DNA from: a virus
IMG/VR virus record: IMGVR_UViG_3300007345_007007
Location: 1-20,820 of that record
Strand: one strand, 5' to 3'
DNA: 20,820 nucleotides
Shown in pieces: positions 1 through 6,085 of this stretch (its first letter is position 1; each line of letters begins with the position of its first letter). Both the position numbers and the translations under genes were made by a program. The notes under the pieces are model-generated. The model did not search any database. It was not told the DNA's origin and worked only from the letters and a program-made list of their open reading frames with translations.

Positions 1-165
1 CAGATTGATACTCCAAATCTTTATGGAGAATCTACCACACAGGTTGGTGGAACTGCTGGAGCACTTGCTGGAACCATCGACACCGCAGGAGCAATCACTC
101 TGACTGCTGGTGGTGCTGGTACTTCAGCAACAGGTCAATTCGTAACAGAACTGTCTGTAAGATAA
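1..165 (+). CDS. C-terminal end of an unknown, probably structural, protein (partial)
   Basis: An open frame enters from the left edge and ends at TAA 163-165, giving the last 54 residues of a protein. The tail is rich in Gly, Ala and Thr (for example VGGTAGALAGTIDTAG) and ends TELSVR. I do not recognise the family. Low-complexity Gly/Ala/Thr tails of this kind are common in phage virion and fibre proteins, so a structural role is a guess. The stop overlaps the next start by one base (TAATG), which suggests translational coupling and one transcription unit with the next two genes. Confidence 0.6.
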   Translation, partial: QIDTPNLYGESTTQVGGTAGALAGTIDTAGAITLTAGGAGTSATGQFVTELSVR

Positions 166-581
166 TGAAAAGGATATTTGTTATTCTGGCACTGCTTGGG
201 TCTCCTGCTTATGCAGTGCCTGTGGTTCCTAACTTTAGTCAAGGAAGTATGACGAGCCACACAGAAACAAGGTCAAAAATAACAGAGACCATCAATTCGA
301 TGGACTATAACACTGGGTATCAATATTCCGTATCTGGGACTGGTATCACTGCAAACGGTGCGTTGTCACCAACTACATCTACTTCTACATCAACCATAGA
401 CGGAGTGAATTCTACATGGACAGGCATAGGAACCAAAGTAAACTTCACACAAACAACTCCAGGAGCAGCATTTCAGTTTGCAGAAACTTACCGTGGTCCT
501 GGTTTAAGCAATCAAACAATAATTCAAAGAGTCACAGAAGTAGAATCAATTACAGATACAACTTCCATATTCAGTCAATAA
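165..581 (+). CDS. Small exported protein of unknown function
   Basis: This 138-residue protein begins with a clear signal peptide: MKRIF, a hydrophobic stretch, then a probable cleavage after SPAYA at residue 17. The mature part is rich in Ser, Thr and Asn, has no cysteine and looks beta-rich (repeated TSTSTST and TGIGTKVNFT-type segments). I do not recognise a domain. The start is fixed by the TAATG overlap with the upstream stop. Its own stop (579-581) lies in the same arrangement with the next gene. A phage protein with a Sec signal would act in the host periplasm or outer membrane, or be fitted to the virion late. That is inference. Confidence 0.75.
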   Translation: MKRIFVILALLGSPAYAVPVVPNFSQGSMTSHTETRSKITETINSMDYNTGYQYSVSGTGITANGALSPTTSTSTSTIDGVNSTWTGIGTKVNFTQTTPGAAFQFAETYRGPGLSNQTIIQRVTEVESITDTTSIFSQ

Positions 582-1231
582 TAGGAGTCATCCTTCTTGG
601 AACACTATCGCCACATAAAGCTTTGGCTGAAACTGTTGGTGGTGTTAGCGCCACCGCTGCTCCTGTTGCTAATAGTAGTGGTTCTGTTACAAATCAAGCG
701 ATACAAGTATTACAAGGACCTTACATCACCAACACATACGGGAATGGAATCCAATGCCAAGGTCCCACTAGAAATTTCACCCCTTACGTAACTGGAAGCA
801 TCTCTGCTCAGAAACCTTGGGAACCTTATTATAATGATAATGTATATGATATGAGAGACTTTGATGAAGATGGAGCACCAGATAATCCTGGTGATGTGTT
901 GTATCGTGTTCCTATCAGAACAGGACAAAAAGATAATTACAACCTTGGAGTTGGATTCTCTATTACTTGGTCTGAACCATTAGATAAAAAACTTCAGGCA
1001 CAATGTAAAGAAGCAGCTGCTGCTAACATAGAAATGATGAAGCAACTCACTGCTAATAAGAGATTAGATTTTGAGATTGCAAGACTTAAAAACTGTGGGG
1101 AATTAATGAAGCAGGGTATTACTTTCCACCCTAAGAGTCCTTACTATAAAGTCTGTGCAGATGTTGTGGTTCAGAACGTAACTACAGTTCCTAAGCACGA
1201 ACATCCACACATACATAAAATCAACCCCTAA
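581..1231 (+). CDS. Exported protein of unknown function with a non-ATG start
   Basis: The frame open to 1231 encodes a sensible protein of about 216 residues from around position 581. It has a hydrophobic signal-like start (GVILLGTLSPHKALA then ETVGG), a Ser/Ala-rich linker, a middle region with a DFDEDGAPDNPGD acidic motif, and a helical, Lys-rich C-terminal third. No ATG lies in this frame between 416 and the signal sequence. An ATG at 416 would only give an out-of-frame reading of the upstream gene. The codon at 581-583 is ATA and sits exactly where a TAATG junction would place its ATG, so I chose 581. Alternatives are ATC 590, ATA 578, ATT 569 or ATC 545. Three cysteines lie in the mature part. 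Function unknown. The end overlaps the convergent gene by 11 bp. Confidence 0.65.
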   Translation: MGVILLGTLSPHKALAETVGGVSATAAPVANSSGSVTNQAIQVLQGPYITNTYGNGIQCQGPTRNFTPYVTGSISAQKPWEPYYNDNVYDMRDFDEDGAPDNPGDVLYRVPIRTGQKDNYNLGVGFSITWSEPLDKKLQAQCKEAAAANIEMMKQLTANKRLDFEIARLKNCGELMKQGITFHPKSPYYKVCADVVVQNVTTVPKHEHPHIHKINP

Positions 1232-1910
1232 GATGCTTTTGTTCCATTCTTCTTTCGAAGACTGACTTAACTACTTCTTTCTTACCACGCATCTTGGCAA
1301 TCTTATTAACCAATTTTTTAACTATTGGTTTAACTGCTTTTAGGACTATATCTGCAATGGGTTTTGCGAATATCGCCGCACCAGCAGCAGTGGCGGCAAT
1401 GACTGATGTTTGAATCACGATTCCTGGTTCTGGTAAGTATTCTTTATGCCAAGGTATATCAGGTTCGGAAGGAACTTCTATAATGTTCTTCTCACATTTC
1501 CTTAACTGAACATTATAAGTCTCATCGGGTAAACAATTTACTGTGTTTACTTCTGGTATTTTTGGAAGAGAAACCTGCTGTGGAGGATTTGGTTTCTCTG
1601 GTTTTTTATATGGAGGAAGTTTAGCAGGACGTGTTGGTATCACTTCCTCTGGAGTAAACTCTATTGGATTGAATGAAGGAACACCAGCATCACAATAAGT
1701 CAGAACACCATTTGGGTCATCTGACTGAATAGTCTTAGATTTACTTTTGCTACTATGAGCTTCCACACATCCAGGAATATCAACTATTGGCAATCCAATG
1801 TTAGTAGTTACTGGAACTATTGGTGGTAAAGATTGTGATGGTTCAAATATCCAAGTAGAAACTTCTGGTATATCAAGCTTCCGAGTTTTAATCTCTGGAA
1901 TGTTTGGCAT
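1221..1910 (-). CDS. Proline-rich protein with C-terminal hydrophobic segment, unknown function
   Basis: This 229-residue protein has many Pro-rich stretches built around IPE/IPP-type motifs in its first 150 residues (for example LPKIPEVNT, PSEPDIPW) and four cysteines in that part. Near residues 168-190 is an Ala-rich hydrophobic segment (TSVIAATAAGAAIFAKPIADIVL) that could span a membrane. A strongly basic tail follows, ending in KKEVV and RRMEQKH. The start at 1910 overlaps the previous stop by one base (TAATG). I do not recognise the family. Pro-rich N-part, one helix and a basic end would fit an envelope-spanning or virion protein, but that is only inference. Confidence 0.7.
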   Translation of the reverse strand: MPNIPEIKTRKLDIPEVSTWIFEPSQSLPPIVPVTTNIGLPIVDIPGCVEAHSSKSKSKTIQSDDPNGVLTYCDAGVPSFNPIEFTPEEVIPTRPAKLPPYKKPEKPNPPQQVSLPKIPEVNTVNCLPDETYNVQLRKCEKNIIEVPSEPDIPWHKEYLPEPGIVIQTSVIAATAAGAAIFAKPIADIVLKAVKPIVKKLVNKIAKMRGKKEVVKSVFERRMEQKHLRG

Positions 1911-2041
1911 TAGTCGTGGTGAAATACTCCTTTAAAAATATTACCAATAGCACCAAAAAAATGATAGAAGATCACGTAGAGAAAAAATGTCTTCTCTGGA
2001 TTTCTTTTGGTTTCTTTTTTCTTATAAGCGCCAACTGCCAT
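1910..2041 (-). CDS. 43-residue membrane protein, unknown function
   Basis: A short frame from ATG 2041 to TAA 1910 encodes 43 residues: a basic, hydrophilic start (MAVGAYKKKETKRNPEK), one hydrophobic aromatic helix (TFFLYVIFYHFFGAIGNIF) and a short end, KGVFHHD. The positive-inside rule predicts a cytoplasmic N-terminus. Its stop forms a TAATG overlap with the next gene, the strongest sign that it is real. No Shine-Dalgarno sequence precedes the ATG; the T-tract of an AT-rich hairpin (2046-2093) lies there instead. Function unknown. Confidence 0.6.
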   Translation of the reverse strand: MAVGAYKKKETKRNPEKTFFLYVIFYHFFGAIGNIFKGVFHHD

Positions 2042-2045
2042 GGTT

Positions 2046-2093
2046 AAAAAAATAATATTCTTATATTATTTACCAAAAAAATAATATAAGAAT
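2046..2093 (-). terminator. AT-rich intrinsic terminator
   Basis: Two perfect 15-base arms (2057-2071 and 2079-2093) flank a 7-base loop. On the - strand the stem is followed within a few bases by seven T (2052-2046). It lies just downstream of the SNase gene, so it probably ends that transcript. The stem is almost all A-T, so it is weaker than the GC-rich terminators elsewhere here. On the + strand no T-run follows directly. Confidence 0.55.
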
Positions 2094-2112
2094 TAATAAT
2101 AGTTACTTTTTA

Positions 2113-2571
2113 TTAAATAAGGGTGCCATGAGTACGACGAATTTCTCTTAGTTCTTCAAAGTTCTTTTGCTTTGTTCCACCGTCATATGCCCAAGCATAT
2201 CCTTCAGTAATCATTTGTTCGTTGAGGGACAATTCTGAGTCCCCAATGTATAACCAGCCCAAAAGACGACCATACTTGCCGACGCCACCAACAAGTTCAG
2301 TCCTAATAACAAGGTCATCGTCACCAGCCACAGCACCTTCCAGTTTCTCTTTGAGCCAGTTAGTAGCGTCATAACCAAGTGCCTTTTCTTCTTCATCTCT
2401 AGTGCGTTTCTCTGGAGTGTCAACTCCAGCAACTCTTACACGTTCTTTTTTGTACAAGTCAAATCCTAGGTCAATAGTAACATCAATAGTGTCACCATCA
2501 ACCACTCTGTTGATCTCCACTACTCGGAAGTTGTAGCAACTCTTCCTGCTTGGTGGTGTCATTGCTCCCAT
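2113..2571 (-). CDS. Staphylococcal-nuclease-like (SNase/thermonuclease) protein, catalytic residues intact
   Basis: This 152-residue protein matches the SNase fold, a calcium-dependent phosphodiesterase family. It shows VVDGDTI (Asp25, Asp27), then VRVAGVDTPE (Arg46, Asp51, Glu54) and KYGRLLG (Arg102). These correspond to Asp21, Arg35, Asp40, Glu43 and Arg87 of the staphylococcal enzyme, so it looks active. No signal peptide is visible. The start at 2571 is supported by GGAG at 2579-2582, seven bases upstream, even though this makes the gene overlap the previous one by 74 bases. An internal ATG at 2562 is the alternative. Degradation of host DNA is a natural role, but this is inference. A degenerate relative lies at 8723-9133. 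Confidence 0.85.
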   Translation of the reverse strand: MGAMTPPSRKSCYNFRVVEINRVVDGDTIDVTIDLGFDLYKKERVRVAGVDTPEKRTRDEEEKALGYDATNWLKEKLEGAVAGDDDLVIRTELVGGVGKYGRLLGWLYIGDSELSLNEQMITEGYAWAYDGGTKQKNFEELREIRRTHGTLI

Positions 2572-2689
2572 CTTGCATCTCCATATATGCCATTCTTAAT
2601 ATATAGACAACACAATATAGTGTAAAAGCAAGTCCACAACAAAGAAGAATTATGACACTCCAAACTGGAGAATTAATATCGACTTCCAT
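2498..2689 (-). CDS. 63-residue single-helix membrane protein, unknown function
   Basis: From ATG 2689 the frame gives a short outer segment (MEVDINSPVW), a strong hydrophobic helix (SVIILLCCGLAFTLYCVVYIL) and a hydrophilic tail rich in Gln, Ser and Asp. An AAGGA sequence precedes the ATG, which overlaps the previous stop by one base (TAATG). The last 74 bases lie inside the SNase gene in another frame. The acidic N-terminus and the Arg/Met after the helix suggest N-out topology. It follows a two-helix membrane protein, so a role in envelope disruption is possible but unproven. Confidence 0.65.
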   Translation of the reverse strand: MEVDINSPVWSVIILLCCGLAFTLYCVVYILRMAYMEMQDGSNDTTKQEELLQLPSSGDQQSG

Positions 2690-3027
2690 TATCCTTTAGA
2701 AGAATCTTTCTCTTCTTTTTTAGCAACTACATTAGTAGTATTATTACCATTACCATTGCCATTACCATTGCCACCACTAGATTTGGATGGAGTCACTCCA
2801 AAAGTAGCTAAAGTCCCAGTAAAAACGCTGGCAATAAAAGTTGGATCAATTTTTTGTTGAGGAATTCCAGGAATAGAAACATAATTAAGAGTTAATATTG
2901 CACCCGTCCAACCCAATACAATTAGTCTAACTAAACTGGATATTCCTTCTTCATGCCAATTAAATTCATGATCATCATGCTCATCTTTCTTTTTCTTGGG
3001 AAGCATTGATCTTATGATTGACTTCAT
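2689..3027 (-). CDS. Small membrane protein with two hydrophobic segments (holin-like by appearance only)
   Basis: This 112-residue protein has a very basic start (MKSIIRSMLPKKKKDEHDD), a hydrophobic segment at about residues 30-52 (SSLVRLIVLGWTGAILTLNYV) and a second at about 65-80 (FIASVFTGTLATFGV). A low-complexity GNGNGNGN stretch and a charged KKEEKD tail follow. The Gly-Asn stretch is encoded by a short tandem repeat at about 2742-2772. Size, two helices and charged ends resemble many phage holins, and a tail-lysozyme-like gene lies upstream in the same direction. Holins have no reliable sequence motif, so the role is inference. Start at 3027 is the only long option. Confidence 0.6.
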   Translation of the reverse strand: MKSIIRSMLPKKKKDEHDDHEFNWHEEGISSLVRLIVLGWTGAILTLNYVSIPGIPQQKIDPTFIASVFTGTLATFGVTPSKSSGGNGNGNGNGNNTTNVVAKKEEKDSSKG

Positions 3028-3032
3028 ATTAT

Positions 3033-3227
3033 TTATGGAATAAGAGAATCAACTGATATATTTGTAGAGTTCAGTTGATTATATTTAGTACAGAGTACTT
3101 CACTAGATTCATGTTCCCATTTGTGATATAAACTTTTAAGATGTTTTGTATATTCAAAACCATCACATAATCTCATTTCATCAGCAACGATGGTTTTAAT
3201 TAAAACTTCTCTTGTTAGCTTAGTCAT
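3033..3227 (-). CDS. 64-residue protein of unknown function
   Basis: A short, soluble-looking protein beginning MTKLTREVLIKTIVADEMRL, with a predicted helical first half and a Tyr/His/Cys-containing middle (YTKHLKSLYHKWEHESSEVLC). No membrane segment and no known domain. Only five bases separate it from the next gene, so the two are probably cotranscribed. No clear Shine-Dalgarno sequence is visible upstream of the ATG. I place it as real because of spacing and direction, not recognised homology. Confidence 0.55.
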   Translation of the reverse strand: MTKLTREVLIKTIVADEMRLCDGFEYTKHLKSLYHKWEHESSEVLCTKYNQLNSTNISVDSLIP

Positions 3228-3365
3228 ACTACTTTTTAAGATTCCAACAAAAAATTATTTTTAACATAATAAAAATTTTAATCTCAAGATAATTTTTCTT
3301 GGGTTTCTAGTCCAAAAAAATTTTTTTGGACATGAAAATATTTATTAAGAAGTTTAAGTTAAGAA
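3228..3365. other. 138-bp intergenic region, very AT-rich
   Basis: No gene is seen here. It contains a perfect 22-base palindrome (3310-3331). On the - strand at 3339-3346 lies AATAAATA, which resembles the T4-type late promoter TATAAATA. A small inverted repeat CAAGA/TCTTG lies around 3285-3301. A TTGAGA on the - strand in the same area has no good -10 partner at normal spacing. The region probably ends the metallopeptidase transcript and starts that of the 64-residue protein. Confidence 0.4.
3310..3331 (-). repeat. Perfect 22-base palindrome, possible terminator or operator
   Basis: GTCC, seven A, seven T, then GGAC reads the same on both strands. As RNA on the - strand it would fold into a tight hairpin just after the metallopeptidase gene (stop at 3366). 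No T-run follows the stem, although the arm itself contains seven T. It could be a terminator, a cruciform or a protein-binding site. Confidence 0.5.
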
Positions 3366-4034
3366 TTATTTAATAAATCCTTCCTTACGTAACCACTTCT
3401 CAGTCAGTGGTGTTGGTTTGTAATCAGACCACATTGTACCAGTAGCACAAGACTTCAATGCCTTAGCAGTCATACCTTCAGTCTTACCTGCCCACATTGC
3501 TTCTGCTTCCCAGGGCACAGCAAACTTAGGATAAGTCTTTTCTGTGATCTCACGCCAGATCTTAGGAACATCTTCCTCTGGTTTGATGATGGCAATCATA
3601 CTATTTTTAATAGTGCCTGCCATACAATCTTGAGCAGCGTGCCATCCTTCATGACGCATAACAGTCATGAGAACACCAGGAAGACGCATGTATGTCTTAT
3701 TCAGAAAAAAGTTATTGCCAACTGTATGATAAACCCCACGATGCCCAACAGGAAAATATTTTTCGTCTGCTAGAAACACGTTAACTCCGACCTGACTAAG
3801 GGAAACGAGCATATTGTTGAACTCATCAGCAACAAAATCGTAATCACTATTGGGATGAGCATTAGCAATATCATTGATACTGAAGACTTGTTGGACATCT
3901 TTGGTGCATTCTCGAAGCAACATACAACCCATAGAGTCCATACTATAGAATTCTTTAATTAGTTTTTCTTGACCCGCAAATGCAGGAGAAGATATAAGTG
4001 CCATTCCCATAAGGGAAAATAAAAATTTTTTCAT
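3366..4034 (-). CDS. Exported HExxH metallopeptidase-like protein
   Basis: This 222-residue protein has a clear signal peptide (MKKFLFSLMGMALISSPAFA, cleavage after residue 20). The mature part carries MRHEGWHAAQD, so HEGWH at 128-132 fits the HExxH zinc-binding and catalytic motif of zincin peptidases. Glu176 and Glu178 (WEAEAMW) are candidates for the third zinc ligand, as in gluzincins. Cys37, Cys43, Cys137 and Cys196 could form disulfides after export. The start overlaps the previous stop as ATGA, indicating coupling. I do not recognise the exact family. It would act in the host periplasm or on surface proteins, possibly in lysis or entry. Catalysis is inferred from the motif only. Confidence 0.7.
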   Translation of the reverse strand: MKKFLFSLMGMALISSPAFAGQEKLIKEFYSMDSMGCMLLRECTKDVQQVFSINDIANAHPNSDYDFVADEFNNMLVSLSQVGVNVFLADEKYFPVGHRGVYHTVGNNFFLNKTYMRLPGVLMTVMRHEGWHAAQDCMAGTIKNSMIAIIKPEEDVPKIWREITEKTYPKFAVPWEAEAMWAGKTEGMTAKALKSCATGTMWSDYKPTPLTEKWLRKEGFIK

Positions 4035-4282
4035 AGGTTTGGAATATCAGGTCCAGTAGTAATAGGAATATCAGGTCCAGTAGTATCTGGTATATCTGGA
4101 GTTAAAGACTCTACAAGGGCAGGCAGTGCCTCTCTAACAGCGGTTGCAACCTCAGTAGTTACTTTTGCCCTTGCGTCTTCAATAAGAGTATCTTTATTAA
4201 GATACAAATAAAAACTACTACCAACTACACTAAGCGATACCAAACCAGATAACAAAGCAATTGTGTTAATTAGACTTTGCAT
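4031..4282 (-). CDS. 83-residue membrane protein with PDIP/TTG repeats
   Basis: The N-terminus is a hydrophobic helix (LINTIALLSGLVSLSVVGSSFYLYL, residues about 4-28). It is followed by a charged, helical region (NKDTLIEDARAKVTTEVATAVREALPALVES) and a C-terminal tandem repeat built from PDIP and TTG units. One anchor plus an extended tail gives it an inner-membrane-anchored look. It overlaps the previous gene by 17 bases and the next by 4 (ATGA), so it belongs to the operon with the lysozyme-like and metallopeptidase-like genes. Function unknown; a spanin-like part is possible but I see nothing specific. Confidence 0.6.
   Translation of the reverse strand: MQSLINTIALLSGLVSLSVVGSSFYLYLNKDTLIEDARAKVTTEVATAVREALPALVESLTPDIPDTTGPDIPITTGPDIPNL
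4041..4084 (-). repeat. 24-bp tandem direct repeat inside the 83-residue gene
   Basis: A 20-base identical block starts at 4041 and again at 4065, a period of 24 bases or eight codons. It encodes the repeated PDIP.TTG unit of the C-terminal tail. A third, diverged unit follows at about 4086-4100. Such repeats can change copy number by slippage. Confidence 0.7.
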
Positions 4283-4496
4283 AATTTTCCTTATAGTATT
4301 TGAAAAGTCCTAAGGTAGAACTATTACCTTGAGAGACCCAATCATGAGCACATTCATAAATGGATCTGTTAGAGTATTTAGGTTCTTTATTCTCATTTAA
4401 TTGACCCCCAAACTCTTGAAGAAGAGATGAGATGATAAGTTCTCTCAGCTCTAGTTTTTCTTCACTATATCTCCAGTCTAGTTGTGTCATGACCAT
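4266..4496 (-). CDS. 76-residue protein of unknown function
   Basis: A soluble, charged protein beginning MVMTQLDWRYSEEKLELREL and containing a helical LIISSLLQEFGGQL segment and an aromatic end (FKYYKENYAKSN). No signal peptide, membrane segment or familiar motif. It overlaps the lysozyme-like gene by 10 bases upstream and the 83-residue gene by 17 bases downstream, which supports cotranslation. A second ATG two codons in (MTQLDW) is an equally good start. Confidence 0.55.
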   Translation of the reverse strand: MVMTQLDWRYSEEKLELRELIISSLLQEFGGQLNENKEPKYSNRSIYECAHDWVSQGNSSTLGLFKYYKENYAKSN

Positions 4497-5134
4497 ATCA
4501 ATTTTTTAGTGTAATCATAAGCATATTGTTGACGATATCCTTTGATACCCCAACCCAACCAGTAGTAAGCACCAACCATATACTGACTGACTGTTCTACC
4601 AGTTCCTTCAAACTCAGGCAGATACTTCTGGAAAGTATATTCGTTGATCATGAATGCTGTCTGACCCTCAAGCGAGGAAGGATCATAACCATACTTCTTA
4701 GAGAACTTACCTAACCCCAGATAACGGTTCGTAGAGGTCCACTGAATGAGTCCGTAACCACCGCTATAGCAACGATCGTAAGGAACTCTAGCACCTCCCT
4801 CACAAATATCGGGAATGAAGTTACTTTCTGATTTAATGTTTCCCATGATCGTTGCCAATGCATTACGATCTGAGATTCTTGTTTTATCTTGAAGTTTTTC
4901 AAGGACATATTTCTCATTATCGTTACATTCTGGACACTTCCAGGATTTTTTTTCTACTGCAATTTCCAAAACTTTATCTGGATTAACAATTCCAACTCCT
5001 GGTTCAATAATAAGTGCAGGAGGATTTTTGATTTCGCTTATATTAGGATAAGCAGAAGCACATGCAGAGGAAATAATTCCTATTACAGGAAGTGCAAAAA
5101 ATTTACGAAACATTAAATTAATAGAACTCGACAT
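4487..5134 (-). CDS. Phage tail lysozyme-like peptidoglycan hydrolase with signal sequence
   Basis: From ATG 5134 this 215-residue protein has a basic start, a hydrophobic segment (FFALPVIGIISSACASA, about 12-28) typical of a signal peptide, a Pro-rich linker, a CPEC pair (67-70) and then a lysozyme-like domain. That domain has NALATIMGNIKSESNF (about 91-106), then GGYGLIQWTSTNRYLGL (about 125-141). This matches the phage tail lysozyme pattern, in which a Glu after GNI (here Glu103) is catalytic and a GxxQW-type core follows. It would cleave host cell-wall glycan. I chose 5134 because GGTG lies close upstream; an upstream GTG (5146) and an internal ATG (5113) are alternatives. It is the first gene after the 5190-5218 promoter. 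Confidence 0.75.
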   Translation of the reverse strand: MSSSINLMFRKFFALPVIGIISSACASAYPNISEIKNPPALIIEPGVGIVNPDKVLEIAVEKKSWKCPECNDNEKYVLEKLQDKTRISDRNALATIMGNIKSESNFIPDICEGGARVPYDRCYSGGYGLIQWTSTNRYLGLGKFSKKYGYDPSSLEGQTAFMINEYTFQKYLPEFEGTGRTVSQYMVGAYYWLGWGIKGYRQQYAYDYTKKLIWS

Positions 5135-5189
5135 TCGTATCACCACAAAAGTGGGTACGACTCTTTGGTTGACTTATTTAGGCGAACTA

Positions 5190-5218
5190 ACTTTACCACA
5201 AAAAAGAGGGGTAGTCAA
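5190..5218 (-). promoter_or_regulatory. Sigma70-type promoter with -35 in a terminator loop, upstream of the lysozyme-like gene
   Basis: On the - strand TTGACT (5213-5218) and TAAAGT (5190-5195) are separated by exactly 17 bases. The -35 box overlaps the loop of the terminator 5198-5226. Transcription would begin near 5183, leaving a leader of about 50 bases. Within that leader, CTAAATA (5175-5181) resembles a T4-type late promoter and shares TAAATAAG with the barrel-gene control region. The -10 is only a 4/6 match. Confidence 0.5.
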
Positions 5219-5226
5219 CCCCTCTT
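5198..5226 (-). terminator. GC-rich intrinsic terminator after the short hli gene
   Basis: On the - strand a 9-bp stem (arms 5218-5226 and 5204-5212, AAGAGGGGT with its complement) closes a 5-base loop. A T-run follows (T at 5205-5201). It lies 24 bases past the stop of the 39-residue hli gene and should end the hli-petF-peroxiredoxin transcript. Confidence 0.85.
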
Positions 5227-5249
5227 CTCCAGTCACCTATAAGTATTAC

Positions 5250-5369
5250 TTACCAAATGCCTGGAATCAATTGTCCTGTTGTAAGATAAGACCCAACTCC
5301 AGCAATGAATCCAATCATTGCAAAACGGGCATTAAGAATTTCTGCTTCAGGTGTAAATCCAAATTTCAT
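5250..5369 (-). CDS. hli: Short high-light-inducible protein (39 aa)
   Basis: The 39-residue frame from ATG 5369 carries the chlorophyll-binding Hli signature: AEILNARFAMIGF in the middle, then the helix continuation IAGVGSYL and the typical end TTGQLIPGIW. Hli proteins are single-helix thylakoid proteins that bind chlorophyll and protect photosystems under high light. The usual Gly of NGR is Ala here (NAR), a known variation. A strong GGAGG (5378-5382) lies nine bases upstream, inside the end of the preceding gene, and only one base separates the two genes. It is the last gene of the operon before the terminator. Confidence 0.9.
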   Translation of the reverse strand: MKFGFTPEAEILNARFAMIGFIAGVGSYLTTGQLIPGIW

Positions 5370-5370
5370 T

Positions 5371-5541
5371 TTATTTTCCTCCAGAGGTAAATTGAGTGTG
5401 TGGATTTTTAGTTTTGTTTGCTATGATTACTTTACTACCATCATGAGTGAATACTAGTTCATCCTCATGATCCCAACAAAGTTCTTCATATAGAGCATTT
5501 AAACGTGACATGTCCTCATAAAGTGCATTTGGATTAGGCAT
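5371..5541 (-). CDS. 56-residue protein of unknown function
   Basis: The frame from ATG 5541 begins MPNPNALYEDMSRLNALYEE and has a Trp/His/acidic middle (LCWDHEDELVFTHDG) followed by a short beta-like stretch (SKVIIANKTK). No membrane segment. It overlaps the end of the peroxiredoxin gene by eight bases, and its last codons supply the Shine-Dalgarno sequence of the following hli gene. This tight packing supports a real gene. No domain recognised. Its place between peroxiredoxin and hli suggests a link to the photosynthesis/redox set. Confidence 0.65.
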   Translation of the reverse strand: MPNPNALYEDMSRLNALYEELCWDHEDELVFTHDGSKVIIANKTKNPHTQFTSGGK

Positions 5542-6058
5542 TTTGCTTCAACCAAGTAAGTACAGTATCAGGATTGCTCATTTCATAAGGGTCAATCGGA
5601 CAATTTCCGATTTTCCCTGGTTCTTCAAACATAATTTCAATCTCACCATCGTTGACAATCATAGCATATCGCCAAGAGCGACTTCCAAAACCTAGGTTCG
5701 ATTTATCGACAAGCATACCCATAGAAGAAGTAAACTCGCCGCTACCATCAGGGATGGGCTTGACATTCTGAACTCCTTGCTGTTTGAACCAAGCGTTCAT
5801 AACAAAGGAATCATTTACAGAAATACAATAAACTTCATCAATGCCGAGTGCTTGGAACTCCTCATGGTTCTCATCATACCCAGGCAGTTGGTAGGTAGAG
5901 CAAGTAGGAGTAAATGCACCAGGGAGTGAGAATACAACTACACGCTTACCAGCAAACAGATCGTTGGTTGTGACATCTTGCCAACGGTAAGGGTTAGGTC
6001 CACCAATACTTTCATCGCGGACACGGGTGTGGAAGGTTACTTCAGGTACTCGGGTCAT
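5534..6058 (-). CDS. Type II (Prx5-like) peroxiredoxin
   Basis: This 174-residue thioredoxin-fold protein carries the peroxidatic motif PGAFTPTCS with Cys53, preceded by VVVFSLPGAF. Cys78 in EVYCISVND lies 25 residues later, the spacing of the resolving cysteine in plant-type PrxII. Later segments DGSGEFTSSMGMLVDK and SWRYAMIVNDGEI also fit the family. The enzyme reduces hydrogen peroxide and organic peroxides using glutaredoxin or thioredoxin. Length is close to the family norm. A further Cys, in KIGNCPIDPY near the end, is extra. Sitting in one operon with ferredoxin and two hli genes, it probably limits peroxide damage in the infected, illuminated cell. Its start is 27 bases after the petF stop. 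Confidence 0.9.
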   Translation of the reverse strand: MTRVPEVTFHTRVRDESIGGPNPYRWQDVTTNDLFAGKRVVVFSLPGAFTPTCSTYQLPGYDENHEEFQALGIDEVYCISVNDSFVMNAWFKQQGVQNVKPIPDGSGEFTSSMGMLVDKSNLGFGSRSWRYAMIVNDGEIEIMFEEPGKIGNCPIDPYEMSNPDTVLTWLKQNA

Positions 6059-6085
6059 AATTTGTTTATATTAAAAAATTTATAT

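Noticed and set aside
416-580. ATG 416 as the start of the gene ending at 1231
   Set aside because: The first 55 codons would simply be the out-of-frame reading of the 138-residue gene, basic and unstructured, and the signal-like sequence would be internal.
597-928. Open frames 597-791 (+) and 710-928 (-)
   Set aside because: Both lie inside the 581-1231 gene in other frames, have low-complexity composition and no ribosome binding site.
3030-3037. CATAAATA on the - strand as a late promoter
   Set aside because: It includes the stop codon of the 64-residue gene and touches the next ATG, so a transcript would begin inside the coding region. Chance match is more likely.
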